Shown: positions 15,658-24,061, counted from the stretch's first letter. The stretch: 33,465 nt of DNA from Pseudothermotoga sp. (GCA_003510135.1 DOKY01000036.1:80631-114095); one strand, 5' to 3'. Numbers and translations: made by a program. The notes: generated by a model from the letters alone, not told the origin.

Positions 15658-16817
15658 TCGATGCGGCTCAGGAAGGTCCTCGCGTACACAGCGTACACGC
15701 TCTGTGGATATTTTTCTAAAAAGCTCTCGAAGCTCTTCTTTGCCTCATCGCTATTGCCAGCGGAATAGTAACTCAGAGCCATGTAGTAATGCGCATCGTC
15801 TTTGAAGTAAACATCGTCACTCAGCTGACCAAGCAGGTTTTTGAGTATCTCTGCAGCGTCGAGATAGTATCCCTTCTTGTAGAGGTTGTAACCGAACAAC
15901 CAGATGGACCGTGCGGTTTCGATATCGAACTTCCCGTGCAACGAGTATTCAACCCTTTCAGAAACTTTGCCCACACTGTTCAAAACCTGCTCAATCCGTT
16001 TCAATGTCTGCTTGATTTCTTCCATTGCCCTGGCGTTCTCCTGTTCAGAGGATTGAATCGTTGCGATCGCGCTGTTCACGTTGAGTCTCAGTTCCGAAAA
16101 ATTCTGAGACAACTCAGCTTGTGAGCGTGTCACACCTTGAAGCTCTGACTCCAAATTTGTTATCCTTGCGTCCAGCCTGTCTGAGGTCACACCAAGCCTG
16201 TCTATGCTTTCTGACAACACGTTGATCTTTTCTTCCACAGTGCTACCTACCCCCGCTTTGCCTGCACCTGAGAGGGTCAAACCGATAAGACTAACAACAA
16301 ACGTAGCACAGACCAGTACCAGAGTGATCAGGTCGAGGGAAGTTCTGCGCGTCACCTCAGGTTTTTTCGACAGACTTGGATGTGACGAATCGAGCTTTTT
16401 CAAGAGCTCTTCGAACATCTTCTCGCGCGCTTTGTCACCCTTTTTACGTGCAAGTTCGAGTTTCAGAGCGATCGCTTCGACCAGCTCTGGATAATCCTTG
16501 GAAACAGACTCCAGGATCGCCATCGCACCTTCAAGATTCGCTCTGTCAATCTCTTCGAGAGAATCTTTGATGTCCTCTCTGTAATCCTCCCTCACTCTCT
16601 CCTGAGCTGTCTTGTACAGAGTCTTGTACTCTTCTTTTTTCTCATCGCTCAACCGCTCGTAGAGTTTCAGAACTGCCATCCAGTTTCCAGACGCAGCCTC
16701 GAGTTCCAGCAAAAGATGTGGATAATCCTCCTGAAAGATGCTCAGAACATCACGCGCACGGGACAGTTGATTTTCCCTGATCAGTTCTCTCACCAGTCTC
16801 TCAACAGCATCGCTCAT
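15654..16817 (-). CDS. Bitopic TPR / coiled-coil membrane protein
   Basis: No firm family name. The 387-residue protein has four parts: a helical, TPR-like N-terminal half (residues 1-150), a basic stretch and one membrane helix (about 161-184, LDLITLVLVCATFVVSLIGL), a coiled coil (about 190-290, VEEKINVLSESIDRLGVTSD), and a C-terminal TPR-like domain (about 300-387) with YYSAGNSDEAKKSFESFLEK and YPQSVYAVYARTFL. The coiled coil plus C-terminal TPR recalls YbgF/CpoB of the Tol-Pal system, but CpoB lacks the cytoplasmic half. It sits between nnr and trmB, overlapping both by four bases. It could be an envelope scaffold; that is inference. Confidence 0.8.
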   Translation of the reverse strand: MSDAVERLVRELIRENQLSRARDVLSIFQEDYPHLLLELEAASGNWMAVLKLYERLSDEKKEEYKTLYKTAQERVREDYREDIKDSLEEIDRANLEGAMAILESVSKDYPELVEAIALKLELARKKGDKAREKMFEELLKKLDSSHPSLSKKPEVTRRTSLDLITLVLVCATFVVSLIGLTLSGAGKAGVGSTVEEKINVLSESIDRLGVTSDRLDARITNLESELQGVTRSQAELSQNFSELRLNVNSAIATIQSSEQENARAMEEIKQTLKRIEQVLNSVGKVSERVEYSLHGKFDIETARSIWLFGYNLYKKGYYLDAAEILKNLLGQLSDDVYFKDDAHYYMALSYYSAGNSDEAKKSFESFLEKYPQSVYAVYARTFLSRIE

Positions 16818-18343
16818 CTCGCCACCTCCTCAACGGCGTACGGTATGAGATCCACCAGTTCGCTGACCAGCATGGTCCCCTCTCTCGTGCTGTATTTCTC
16901 GCTCGCAAGTCCATGCACGTAAACACCCAGAACACAAGCCTCCATCGGTGCCACACCCTGAGCGAGGAAACCTCCTATGACACCAGATAGAACATCGCCA
17001 CTGCCAGCCTTGGCCAGCGAAGTGTTTCCAACCAGATTGTAATACGTGTTCTTGCCGTCGGTGATGATCGTTGTGGCCCCCTTCAAGACCACAACGACGC
17101 TGTGATCGAGGGCGAACTTCTCGGCCAGCAGGTAGTTGTATCTGACCTGCTCGATTGGCTGCCTGACCAAGCGGGCAAACTCGCCTGGATGTGGTGTGAT
17201 GATGACTGGAGCTCTCACTGAATTCAGAACGTCCACACCCTTTGAAATGCAGTTCAATCCATCCGCATCGATCAACACAGGTTTATCGATCTGCACAAGG
17301 AAGTTCATCACGAAGTCACAGACGTGTTCCCGATTTGTCAAGCCCGGTCCGAGCACGATCGCGTCCGACTCTTGAGCCAGTTCCAGCGCCAGATCGAGGT
17401 CTTTCGGAGAAAAACTGTCCCCATCAATACTTGTGAAGACCAGCCCCGGTTCTCGACCCACCGCGAGTCTTCCGACTTCTTCACAGCTGAGCAGCCTCAC
17501 ATACCCACAACCACTCCTCAGCGCTCCTAAGCACGTCAGTATGGGAGCTCCCAGATACTGACGCGAGCCTGCGACCACAAGCAGGGTTCCAAAGGTTTTT
17601 TTGTGGGAATCTTTCTTTCTCTCCGGCAGGATTCTCTTAACATGGCTTTTGGTGATGATGCTCCTCTTCAAGTTCATCGATTCGCACAGTGATCTGGGAA
17701 TTCCTATATTCGCCACCTTCAGTTTGCCCGTCAGTTCCCTGCCAGGAAAGAGCACGTGACATGGCTTTGGAAGTACGAAAGTGACGGTCAGGTTCGCTTT
17801 GATGGCCATGCCGAGAACCCTTCCCGTGTCGCACTCCAGGCCGGAGGGGAGGTCCACAGAGACAACGTAGCCTGCATACAGGTTCACCAGATTTATGATG
17901 TCCGATAATGGGCCTCTCACTTCGCCTCGACTGCCCGTACCCAGTAGCGCATCTACAAGAACGTCGCTTCTCTTTATCATTTCTGCCAAACCGTTGAGGC
18001 CTATATCAGAACCAAACTTCTTGACGTCAACACCAATGAGCCTCAGTCTCTCGAGGTTGTCACGAGTCAGATTCGTCATTCTTTCTTCTTCACCTACAAT
18101 GACACAGCTCACCATGTCCGTGTGGTCCAGCAAGTTTCTCGCCACGACCAGGCCATCTCCACCGTTGTTGCCAGTTCCACACAGAACGAGAAAGGATTTG
18201 CTGGACAAATCACCGAGCTCCTGTTCGAGGGCGAGCACCACGGCGAGCCCGGCACGTTCCATGAGAAAAGATGCGGGAATCTTCAAAGACTCCTCCGTCA
18301 GACGTTCGAGCGCCCTCATTTCTTCATTGCTGATGATCTTCAT
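16814..18343 (-). CDS. nnr: Bifunctional NAD(P)H-hydrate repair enzyme (epimerase + ADP-dependent dehydratase)
   Basis: Repairs hydrated NAD(P)H: the N-terminal domain interconverts R and S epimers and the C-terminal domain dehydrates the S form using ADP. The 509-residue protein has the NnrE part (residues 1-215) with LCGTGNNGGDGLVVARNL and ALLGTGSRGEVRGP, and the NnrD part (from about 235) with TFGTLLVVAGSRQYLGAP, LGPGL, DADGLNCI, TPHPGEF and AGSGDVLSGVIGGFLAQG. The T. maritima homologue (TM0922, from memory) has the same fusion. The ATG at 18343 lies 20 bases inside the transglycosylase gene. Confidence 0.95.
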   Translation of the reverse strand: MKIISNEEMRALERLTEESLKIPASFLMERAGLAVVLALEQELGDLSSKSFLVLCGTGNNGGDGLVVARNLLDHTDMVSCVIVGEEERMTNLTRDNLERLRLIGVDVKKFGSDIGLNGLAEMIKRSDVLVDALLGTGSRGEVRGPLSDIINLVNLYAGYVVSVDLPSGLECDTGRVLGMAIKANLTVTFVLPKPCHVLFPGRELTGKLKVANIGIPRSLCESMNLKRSIITKSHVKRILPERKKDSHKKTFGTLLVVAGSRQYLGAPILTCLGALRSGCGYVRLLSCEEVGRLAVGREPGLVFTSIDGDSFSPKDLDLALELAQESDAIVLGPGLTNREHVCDFVMNFLVQIDKPVLIDADGLNCISKGVDVLNSVRAPVIITPHPGEFARLVRQPIEQVRYNYLLAEKFALDHSVVVVLKGATTIITDGKNTYYNLVGNTSLAKAGSGDVLSGVIGGFLAQGVAPMEACVLGVYVHGLASEKYSTREGTMLVSELVDLIPYAVEEVAR

Positions 18344-18824
18344 TTCCCCACCTCAACCAGAAATAGAGCGTTTTGTATATCTTATAGTAACTCATCACCT
18401 TTTTCACATAACTCTTGGCCTCGCGTTCAAAATCGTTCACTCGCGCCGGTCCCACGTAGTAGGCCGCGAGCGCCTTTTCAAGATCTCCGTCGTACAGGTT
18501 CAACAAGTACCTCAAGTAGAACAAACCGAACGCGATGTTGTCCTCAGCCCGGCGAATGTCCCCGTCCAGTTTGAACCTCTCCTTCAACCACGAAGCCGTG
18601 GACGGCATCAACTGCATCAGTCCGATCGCACCAGCCGCGGAAACTGCGTCTTCGCGGAAGCCGCTCTCGGCCTTTATCAGTGCCATAGCAAGCAAAGGAT
18701 CAATGCCCTGAGACTCTCTGTGTACAACCCCGTAGTACTTTATGGGAAAAAGCTCGTAGAACATGAATACCACAAAACATACCGAGAAAAGCGAGAACAA
18801 AAGAATGTAATTCCGCCTTTCCAT
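18324..18824 (-). CDS. Lytic transglycosylase (SLT domain), membrane-anchored
   Basis: Cleaves peptidoglycan between MurNAc and GlcNAc. The 166-residue protein has an N-terminal signal anchor (residues 5-25) and a compact Slt70-type catalytic domain: ALIKAESGFREDAVS with catalytic Glu53, AAGAIGLMQLMPSTA, and NIAFGLFYLRYLLNLYDGD plus ALAAYYVGPARV. The ATG at 18824 has AAGGGGGT six bases upstream. It follows the prepilin peptidase gene by 23 bases and overlaps nnr by 20, so it is probably in the same transcript. A role in opening the wall for an envelope machine is possible but not shown. Confidence 0.93.
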   Translation of the reverse strand: MERRNYILLFSLFSVCFVVFMFYELFPIKYYGVVHRESQGIDPLLAMALIKAESGFREDAVSAAGAIGLMQLMPSTASWLKERFKLDGDIRRAEDNIAFGLFYLRYLLNLYDGDLEKALAAYYVGPARVNDFEREAKSYVKKVMSYYKIYKTLYFWLRWGNEDHQQ

Positions 18825-18847
18825 CCATGACCCCCTTCAGAACATAG

Positions 18848-19561
18848 TCACATCAACAAGTTTATCAGCAGGATGGCGTAGCCAGCCGGTGCCAGGAAAG
18901 TTCCGAAAGGGATCTTCTGCTTAGGATCCAGTTTTCCCTTACCCCTCACGACTGCGTAGATTATGGCAGACACCGAAGACAACAGCAGCACGTAGAAAGA
19001 TTCAATGAATCCAATTGCGATCCCGATCGCACCTATCAGAATGATGTCTCCTTCACCCATACCACCTTTGTAGGCAATGCCCAAAAGCCATAGAAGGACC
19101 ATCGCAACAACTGCGCCGAGAACGTTCCACACGGGAAAGCCCCTCGTCCACCAGATGAGGAAGCCCGAGACCCAGCTGAGAACAAGCGTCACATCGGGTA
19201 TGGCGAGGAACTCCAGATCGATGCAGCTTATGACTATCGCAGAAGAAAAGAACAAACACATGGAGAGATAGAGGACCACGTTGGAAACGAACGAGTTGGC
19301 CAGAAAAGCCAACGCACTCACGATCTCTACCAGCGGGTATCTGACACTTATGGGTGAACCGCAGCTTCTGCATCTTCCCTTCAGCAAAAAATAGCTCAGA
19401 ATCGGGATGTTGTCGTACCAGGGAATCTGTGCCCCACACTTGGGACAGACTGATCTTGCAGGTTTAACTATGCTCAGATGCGTCCTTGGCAGTCTGTATA
19501 TGACCACGTTTAGAAAACTTCCAATCACCGCCCCGAGCAGAAAGTTCAAGAAATGCCACAA
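18848..19561 (-). CDS. Prepilin peptidase / N-methyltransferase (A24 family)
   Basis: Integral membrane aspartyl protease that cleaves type IV pilin-like leader peptides and usually N-methylates the new N-terminus. The 237-residue protein has GSFLNVVIYRLP, the zinc-like tetracysteine C39/C42 and C64/C67, PLVEI, and two catalytic aspartates: Asp115 (CIDLEFLAIPD) and Asp172 in GMGEGD. Seven or eight hydrophobic segments follow. The TTG at 19561 is the only reasonable start before the N-terminal helix; it overlaps the TPR gene by 16 bases, with GAGGAGG about ten bases upstream. No pilin or secretion gene is nearby. Confidence 0.94.
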   Translation of the reverse strand: MWHFLNFLLGAVIGSFLNVVIYRLPRTHLSIVKPARSVCPKCGAQIPWYDNIPILSYFLLKGRCRSCGSPISVRYPLVEIVSALAFLANSFVSNVVLYLSMCLFFSSAIVISCIDLEFLAIPDVTLVLSWVSGFLIWWTRGFPVWNVLGAVVAMVLLWLLGIAYKGGMGEGDIILIGAIGIAIGFIESFYVLLLSSVSAIIYAVVRGKGKLDPKQKIPFGTFLAPAGYAILLINLLM

Positions 19562-20619
19562 GCGCGCATTTCCTCCTCATTCAGGAACTCCGAAAGAAAG
19601 TCTTTGTTACCGTACAGATACCAAGGGCTGTGATCTTTGATCTCAAAGAACGTGCGCTTGGCCTGTTCCAGCTTTCCCTGCTTCAAAGCGCAGAGCGCCA
19701 ATAGCAACTTTACGTAAGGTTTCATCCTCTCCGAATCTGGTAACAGGTTCAGGAATTCTTCGACGCGTTCGTAGTTACCGTGCTTCAACTGTATCCTCGC
19801 CCACGGCTCAACGTCTTCTGCACGTGTTGGCCTCAAATTGAGTATCTGCTCTTCCATGCGTTTTGCATCTTCGAGCCTCCCGGCTTCCCTGTAAGCCTGT
19901 ACGAGCTGAAACATTGCCACGATGCTCTCTGGGTCTCTCTTCAGCAGACGCTCGAGAACCTCGCACACTTTGTCGTAAGCTTTGAGCTTTCTGTAGGCGT
20001 CAGCAAGCATGAAGTAAGTGAGCTTGTTGTCCGGTGCGTACTCGATCTCCCTTTCCCAGTAGGAAGCGGCCCTCAGATAATCACCGTTGTTGTAGTAGGC
20101 CTCTCCAAGAGAAGAATAGGCGGGTACAAGCCAAGGATCTATTTCGATCGCTTTGTCTAAATACTTGATTCCCTGCTCGATTTCTCCCTTTTCGATGAGA
20201 AGTGACCCGTAAAGTTCGTACGCGGGGGCATAATTTTTGTCCACTTCGAGCATGTACTTGACTACCTTGAAAGCCTCTTCGTGAAGGTCCTTGTCGGCGT
20301 AATCCAGGGCCAGATCGTAAAGACCGGCCAGCGACGCATGAACGAAATCTCTCGGAAAAATTTTCTTACACTGGAGCCATTCTTTGAGTTCGTCAAAACA
20401 GACCGGGTCGTAGATTCTCTCATCGAGCAACACAACGCTCTCCTCGATAAAGGTGCACTTCTCGATTTCCTCGACCACGTCTTTCTTTTCCTTGAGATCC
20501 TGTTTCATGGTGTGCCAATCACCATCGTAGAGCAGGTCTCTGACCATCACAACCATAGGCGTGTCCGTCGTCACTTCAATCCTTCTGTCACCAATGATGA
20601 GATCGATGACTCGTTCCAC
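19546..20619 (-). CDS. Tetratricopeptide repeat protein
   Basis: Function not recognised. The 357-residue protein lacks a signal peptide and so is probably cytoplasmic. After a beta-rich N-terminal part (residues 1-90), at least five TPR units follow, for example AYELYGSLLIEKGEIEQGIK, AYSSLGEAYYNNGDYLRAAS, TYFMLADAYRKLKAYDKVCE and AMFQLVQAYREAGRLEDAKR. I chose the GTG at 20619 (ribosome site AGGGAG seven to eight bases upstream). The longer frame from the GTG at 20649 would begin almost on the predicted transcription start of the TATAAT at 20661-20666. It is first in the series leading to gpsA. Confidence 0.85.
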   Translation of the reverse strand: MERVIDLIIGDRRIEVTTDTPMVVMVRDLLYDGDWHTMKQDLKEKKDVVEEIEKCTFIEESVVLLDERIYDPVCFDELKEWLQCKKIFPRDFVHASLAGLYDLALDYADKDLHEEAFKVVKYMLEVDKNYAPAYELYGSLLIEKGEIEQGIKYLDKAIEIDPWLVPAYSSLGEAYYNNGDYLRAASYWEREIEYAPDNKLTYFMLADAYRKLKAYDKVCEVLERLLKRDPESIVAMFQLVQAYREAGRLEDAKRMEEQILNLRPTRAEDVEPWARIQLKHGNYERVEEFLNLLPDSERMKPYVKLLLALCALKQGKLEQAKRTFFEIKDHSPWYLYGNKDFLSEFLNEEEMRACGIS

Positions 20620-20660
20620 CGAACCACTCCCTTGAAATCTTTGCTTCACCTCTGCTTTAC

Positions 20661-20666
20661 ATTATA
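20661..20666 (-). promoter_or_regulatory. -10 element of the TPR-gpsA series
   Basis: Perfect TATAAT on the minus strand, 42 bases before the chosen GTG at 20619; the -35 is weak (TTGTTC with a 19-base spacer or GTTCAG with 17). It is the only good candidate upstream of this seven-gene series. Confidence 0.5.
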
Positions 20667-20917
20667 ACCCATATCTTCAAGGTCTGAACAAGTTCACATG
20701 CATCCCTTTCACCATTCTCCTGTGCCCTGAGCCCCATCTCTTCCAAAACACAACCTTCATTCGCTTCCAATTAAAGTATGCCAGATCGTGAGGTAAATGC
20801 CATGGATGAAGCTGAATTCCATATGACTTAGTGGAAATCGGTGTTAAGGTGCGAAACGTGAGGGATAAGTGAGGATTAAGGAACTGAAAAGTGGCACCGA
20901 GTAATGTTATTATGAAA
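20667..20917. other. Gap without a supported gene
   Basis: About 250 bases between the TPR promoter and the candidate small RNA. A minus-strand frame of 88 codons crosses it (20677-20943), but its composition is unlike the window's proteins (few Glu/Lys, many Phe/His/Leu/Trp) and it has no ribosome binding site. A second short minus frame near 20669-20780 (ending LVQTLKIWVIM) looks slightly more protein-like and could be a gene remnant. I cannot name either. Confidence 0.5.
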
Positions 20918-20998
20918 GTGAGAATTTGGACGGCCACCAGCAACCTCTACCCATACAAGCACCTTCTCACACATTTGGGGGCAGTGCCCCCATTTTTT
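20918..20998 (+). ncRNA. Candidate small RNA ending in a strong terminator
   Basis: GTGAGAA (20918-20924) is exactly complementary to TTCTCAC (20964-20970), enclosing 39 bases, and this is followed at once by the terminator at 20976-20998. A possible promoter, CTGAAA (20884-20889), 18 bases, TATTAT (20908-20913), would start transcription near 20920. No plus-strand reading frame ends here, so the terminator needs another explanation. It is not tRNA, SRP RNA, tmRNA or RNase P RNA by their conserved sequences, and I do not recognise a riboswitch. Confidence 0.35.
20976..20998 (+). terminator. Plus-strand rho-independent terminator
   Basis: TGGGGGC (20976-20982), 3-base loop, GCCCCCA (20986-20992), then six T. 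On the minus strand the stem is followed by AAATGTG, not T, so it is directional. It abuts the stop codon of the minus-strand gene at 20998. Confidence 0.85.
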
Positions 20999-21789
20999 CA
21001 AATGGTTCGTATCACACATTCGTAAGCCTGCATCAGTTTTCTTGAAAATTCACGACAGAAGGCCTGCACGTCAAAGCTCGAGAAGAACTTGTCGTACTCT
21101 ATGCAAACGCTCGTCAGGATTGGTGAAGTCGAACTGATGTTTTTGTATCTCGCTTCGCACGTGAATCTGTACCTGGACTTTATTATCTGTGCCATCTCGG
21201 CGAGCAGAGGAACGTGTGATCTTTCCACTTCGTTCGGTGCCCTCAGCAAGCACAAAATGCCTTCGTCCAGCAAGCGAACCGTTATCAGATCCACCGACGA
21301 GTTGTTGAGAGATAGTAGTTTTTTATAGATCGAATCGTTTATGAGTTCTGCAAAGGACAACTTTCTTTCCCCATAGATCTTCTCCTTGAAGATCTCCTTG
21401 GCCAGAAAATCCTCATCACCCAAACCACTGATCATTTTGAAGTTCAGCGGGAGTCTCACGATGCCACATTTGTGATGGTTTGACTGGACCGAGAAGAGCT
21501 TTTCGTAAACATCATCGATCGGAACTTTCAGTTGCAACGAGTATATGGGAAGGTTCTTTTCAAAGGGATTCACAATTGAAACACCCACCATTCGCCTTCC
21601 AAGGTGGTCTACAGCCACGAACAGATGAAAGCTATCGGGATTTCCTGTACAGAACAACAACGCGTGTCTGTGATACTGGTCCAGCTTCTCTCTGAAAACC
21701 TCCATGTGGCTCAGAAGCTGATTCGCATCTATTCTCTCGAACACAGGTCTCAACTGATCCACAACTTCGCTTGATCCGAGGCTCACCAT
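20998..21789 (-). CDS. Unknown protein, third gene of the MoxR-VWA operon
   Basis: I do not recognise this 263-residue protein. It has no signal peptide or membrane segment, so it is probably cytoplasmic, and is mixed alpha/beta: hydrophobic strands such as HALLFCTGN, FHLFVAVDHLG, VDLITVRLLDEGILCLLRAP and helices such as VPLLAEMAQIIKSRYRF and FCREFSRKLMQAYECVIR. The middle (KMISGLGDEDFLAKEIFKEK) has no nucleotide-binding motif. The ATG at 21789 overlaps the VWA gene's stop by seven bases, so it is co-expressed with MoxR and the VWA protein and may be a target, adaptor or regulator of that pair. Codon and base use resemble its neighbours, giving no sign of recent transfer. Confidence 0.8.
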   Translation of the reverse strand: MVSLGSSEVVDQLRPVFERIDANQLLSHMEVFREKLDQYHRHALLFCTGNPDSFHLFVAVDHLGRRMVGVSIVNPFEKNLPIYSLQLKVPIDDVYEKLFSVQSNHHKCGIVRLPLNFKMISGLGDEDFLAKEIFKEKIYGERKLSFAELINDSIYKKLLSLNNSSVDLITVRLLDEGILCLLRAPNEVERSHVPLLAEMAQIIKSRYRFTCEARYKNISSTSPILTSVCIEYDKFFSSFDVQAFCREFSRKLMQAYECVIRTI

Positions 21790-22961
21790 TCCAGTACCAC
21801 CACACTCGAACGGCCGTACATCTCACGCGCCTGGAGGAGAAATTCGTCGTTGTGATACTTCGAAAGCACGAAGAGCACCCTTCTCTTCACTTTCGGCACG
21901 TCCGCATAACCGTCCGTGAAGACGACCAAGCCTTCAGGTCTGTAATTGTGCTCAAGATAATCCACAGCGGGTTGCAAGTCCGTTTCACCACCACCCACGA
22001 TCTGCATGTTTCTCCACATACCCTTAGTGTAGTTCACCTTCAAATTCACCGCTCTGTCCACCTGCACGAGCACCAGACTCGTATCAACATAGCGCGAAAG
22101 CGCTTCGATCTCCGTGAAAAAAGCATCCAGTTCTTCCTGCACTATGCTTCCGCTCGTGTCAACGATGAGGCCGAGTCTCGCCGCGCTTTCCGTTTTCCAA
22201 CCCGGCTGGTCTGCATAACGTCTGTTGGGTTTCAGGGGTGTCAGGTATCTCTCTCCATATTCGGAAACGCCGGCGAATCTCCTGAGCGTGTCTCGCCAGT
22301 TCAAAAATGGCTTAAAGATAGAAAGTTCCACCATCCTTCGCACGCCGGAAGGCAGCTCTTTCCCGTACAGGTTGAACGCCTTCGACAGTAGGCTCTGACT
22401 CAACTCGAGCACCATGTCCACACTGTCCTGTGTGTAAAGCTGCTCGTGAGAATCCAGACTGTTCTCGCGTGATCTTGCAACGATCAGAACATCAAATCTA
22501 CCGAGTTTCTCCATTTCTTGAAGGATCCACGCGTGGTATTCCTCGGCCGATCTGTCGGGCATCCAGTCCGGGGGAAGGACGAAAAGATTCTCGTTGTCCG
22601 CGCCGTGTCCTTCTTCGACGAGCAGATTCAACGGTACACCGAACGCCGCCAGTTCAGGGATATGCTGGTTGATCGCAGCATCCATTGCCAGGTCCCACAC
22701 GGCTCTGTCACGATCGTTCCTGGGTCTGATAAGAAAGTGAAGGTTGATCAGATGCATCAGCTGGTGTAGGAGAAACGCCTCGACAAACTGTTCGGACTTT
22801 CGCTCCACCCACCTCGGATTGTAAACGATGGTGAACTTTCCGTTCCTGAAGGACACGTGCATTTTTTCAGCCTCAACTGAAGGCTGAACGGACATGTTCA
22901 AAAGCAAATACATGTAGAACGGTGAACGCCGCGCGAGGTTGATGAAGATCCTTTCCATCAT
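21783..22961 (-). CDS. VWA-like / DUF2201 putative metallopeptidase-domain protein
   Basis: The 392-residue protein has an N-terminal DUF2201-type domain with the zincin-like helix HQLMHLINLHF (near residue 85) and DLAMDAAINQHIPEL, followed by a C-terminal VWA-like domain with the metal-ion site parts DTSGS (near residue 271), GGGETDLQPAV and VVFTDGYAD. In the usual HExxH the Glu is replaced by Gln here, so peptidase activity is questionable, while the metal-dependent adhesion site looks intact. Such proteins work with MoxR AAA+ ATPases, and moxR is directly upstream, overlapping by four bases (ATGA). Confidence 0.88.
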   Translation of the reverse strand: MMERIFINLARRSPFYMYLLLNMSVQPSVEAEKMHVSFRNGKFTIVYNPRWVERKSEQFVEAFLLHQLMHLINLHFLIRPRNDRDRAVWDLAMDAAINQHIPELAAFGVPLNLLVEEGHGADNENLFVLPPDWMPDRSAEEYHAWILQEMEKLGRFDVLIVARSRENSLDSHEQLYTQDSVDMVLELSQSLLSKAFNLYGKELPSGVRRMVELSIFKPFLNWRDTLRRFAGVSEYGERYLTPLKPNRRYADQPGWKTESAARLGLIVDTSGSIVQEELDAFFTEIEALSRYVDTSLVLVQVDRAVNLKVNYTKGMWRNMQIVGGGETDLQPAVDYLEHNYRPEGLVVFTDGYADVPKVKRRVLFVLSKYHNDEFLLQAREMYGRSSVVVLEW

Positions 22962-24028
22962 AGGTCTCTGAGTGCCGTTTTCGTGTTGTCAAGGTTCGAG
23001 AGCCTTTCGAGGAGTCTTTCGAAGAACTGCGAGCTGTTCTCGTCCTGGTTTGCCCTGTCCACGATGAACCTCACCAGGGCGTAGAAGGAATCTCTTGGCA
23101 GGACTGAAGCGAGCTTATCCAGATTCTGTGCCACCCTTGAAATGTGCGCAGACAGCAGTTCTATCTCTTCATCGTTCAGCTTGGAGAAGTAGTCTATGAG
23201 CCGGACCACCAGCGAGTTTGACCTGTCCACATCGTCCCTGTAAGATGCCTCCAGGCCCTCAAGCAGGATCTTGCGTGGCATGGGCACATGATCGGATTTC
23301 TTAAACTCGACGAACGCCTTCGCAGCTTCGGCACCAACGATCGCCGATGCGAGGATGTAGGCGTACTTTTCGATCTCATTCTTCGAAAGCAGTCTCAGAA
23401 CGTTGCTGAGCTTGTACCAGCTCCTCGGGCTTGGTCTCAACTCCACTCTGAGGGATAGCGGCGAACTCGTGTAGAGAAACTCAGGATAACTCGCTATGAA
23501 ATCTATTACTTTTGGGTCGACACCATTGATCTGTGCCCACTCTTTCCATTCATCCACCGTGGGGTTCACGTGCAGGACAAAGAAACGCGATATGAAGGCT
23601 GGGTCTGTGATGAGATCCGCCTGGTCGTACTCCTCATCCGGCGGGTTCATTGTGGCCATGATCCAGACTCCGTCCGGTAACACGTGGTTGTGTATGCGCT
23701 TGTCTATCAGAAGCTGCATGATCGCGTTCCTTATCGACCTGTGGGCACGGTTTATCTCATCCAGGACGATGAGACAGTTCCCATCCTCTGGCCACCAGTC
23801 CGGCCTCAAGAAGGTTGTTCTGTCTTCCTGTCTCGCAGGAAGTCCTATGAGATCCCCTGGTTCCATCTGTGAGAGAACGAGTATGATGATCTTTCTACCG
23901 TTCTCAGCAGCGATCTGCCTTGCTATGTCGGTCTTGCCCACACCGAAGTGCCCCACAAGCAGAGGAACTTCTCCCGCTTGCATGATCTTTTTGCACAGAA
24001 ACTTCGCTTCGTTGACCGTCACATTCAT
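22958..24028 (-). CDS. MoxR-family AAA+ ATPase
   Basis: Chaperone-like ATPase that typically remodels or inserts cofactors into partners together with a VWA protein. The roughly 356-residue protein has Walker A GHFGVGKT (near residue 27), Walker B LIVLDEINRAH, sensor 1 ATMNPP, arginine-finger region FISRFFVLHV and a long helical C-terminal part (LLSAHISRVAQNLDKLA). Start choice is uncertain: GTG 24031, ATG 24028 or GTG 24022 are in frame; the GGGAG site lies two bases before 24028 but eight before 24022, so the last may be the real one. It heads the operon moxR-VWA-unknown, and its promoter region is shared with rlmN. Confidence 0.93.
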   Translation of the reverse strand: MNVTVNEAKFLCKKIMQAGEVPLLVGHFGVGKTDIARQIAAENGRKIIILVLSQMEPGDLIGLPARQEDRTTFLRPDWWPEDGNCLIVLDEINRAHRSIRNAIMQLLIDKRIHNHVLPDGVWIMATMNPPDEEYDQADLITDPAFISRFFVLHVNPTVDEWKEWAQINGVDPKVIDFIASYPEFLYTSSPLSLRVELRPSPRSWYKLSNVLRLLSKNEIEKYAYILASAIVGAEAAKAFVEFKKSDHVPMPRKILLEGLEASYRDDVDRSNSLVVRLIDYFSKLNDEEIELLSAHISRVAQNLDKLASVLPRDSFYALVRFIVDRANQDENSSQFFERLLERLSNLDNTKTALRDL

Positions 24029-24044
24029 CACTCCCGACCAATAG

Positions 24045-24050
24045 ATTATA
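24045..24050 (-). promoter_or_regulatory. -10 element of the moxR operon
   Basis: Minus-strand TATAAT, about 17-22 bases from the start codons; the -35 is weak. AGTTCTCC lies 11 bases upstream on the same strand, mirrored in the rlmN promoter. Confidence 0.55.
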
Positions 24051-24061
24051 GAACAGTTACT

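Noticed and set aside
16718..16726. Perfect DnaA box TGTGGATAA
   Set aside because: Single copy inside the coding sequence of the coiled-coil protein; no cluster or AT-rich element.
20860..20905. AACTGAAAAGTGGCACCGAG resembles the 3' part of the Streptococcus Cas9 tracrRNA
   Set aside because: The match has two gaps, the following GUCGGUGC hairpin arm is missing, and there is no cas9, CRISPR repeat or anti-repeat in the window.
20677..20943. Minus-strand 88-codon open frame as a gene
   Set aside because: No ribosome binding site, composition unlike neighbouring proteins, no recognisable motif, and it covers the TPR promoter.
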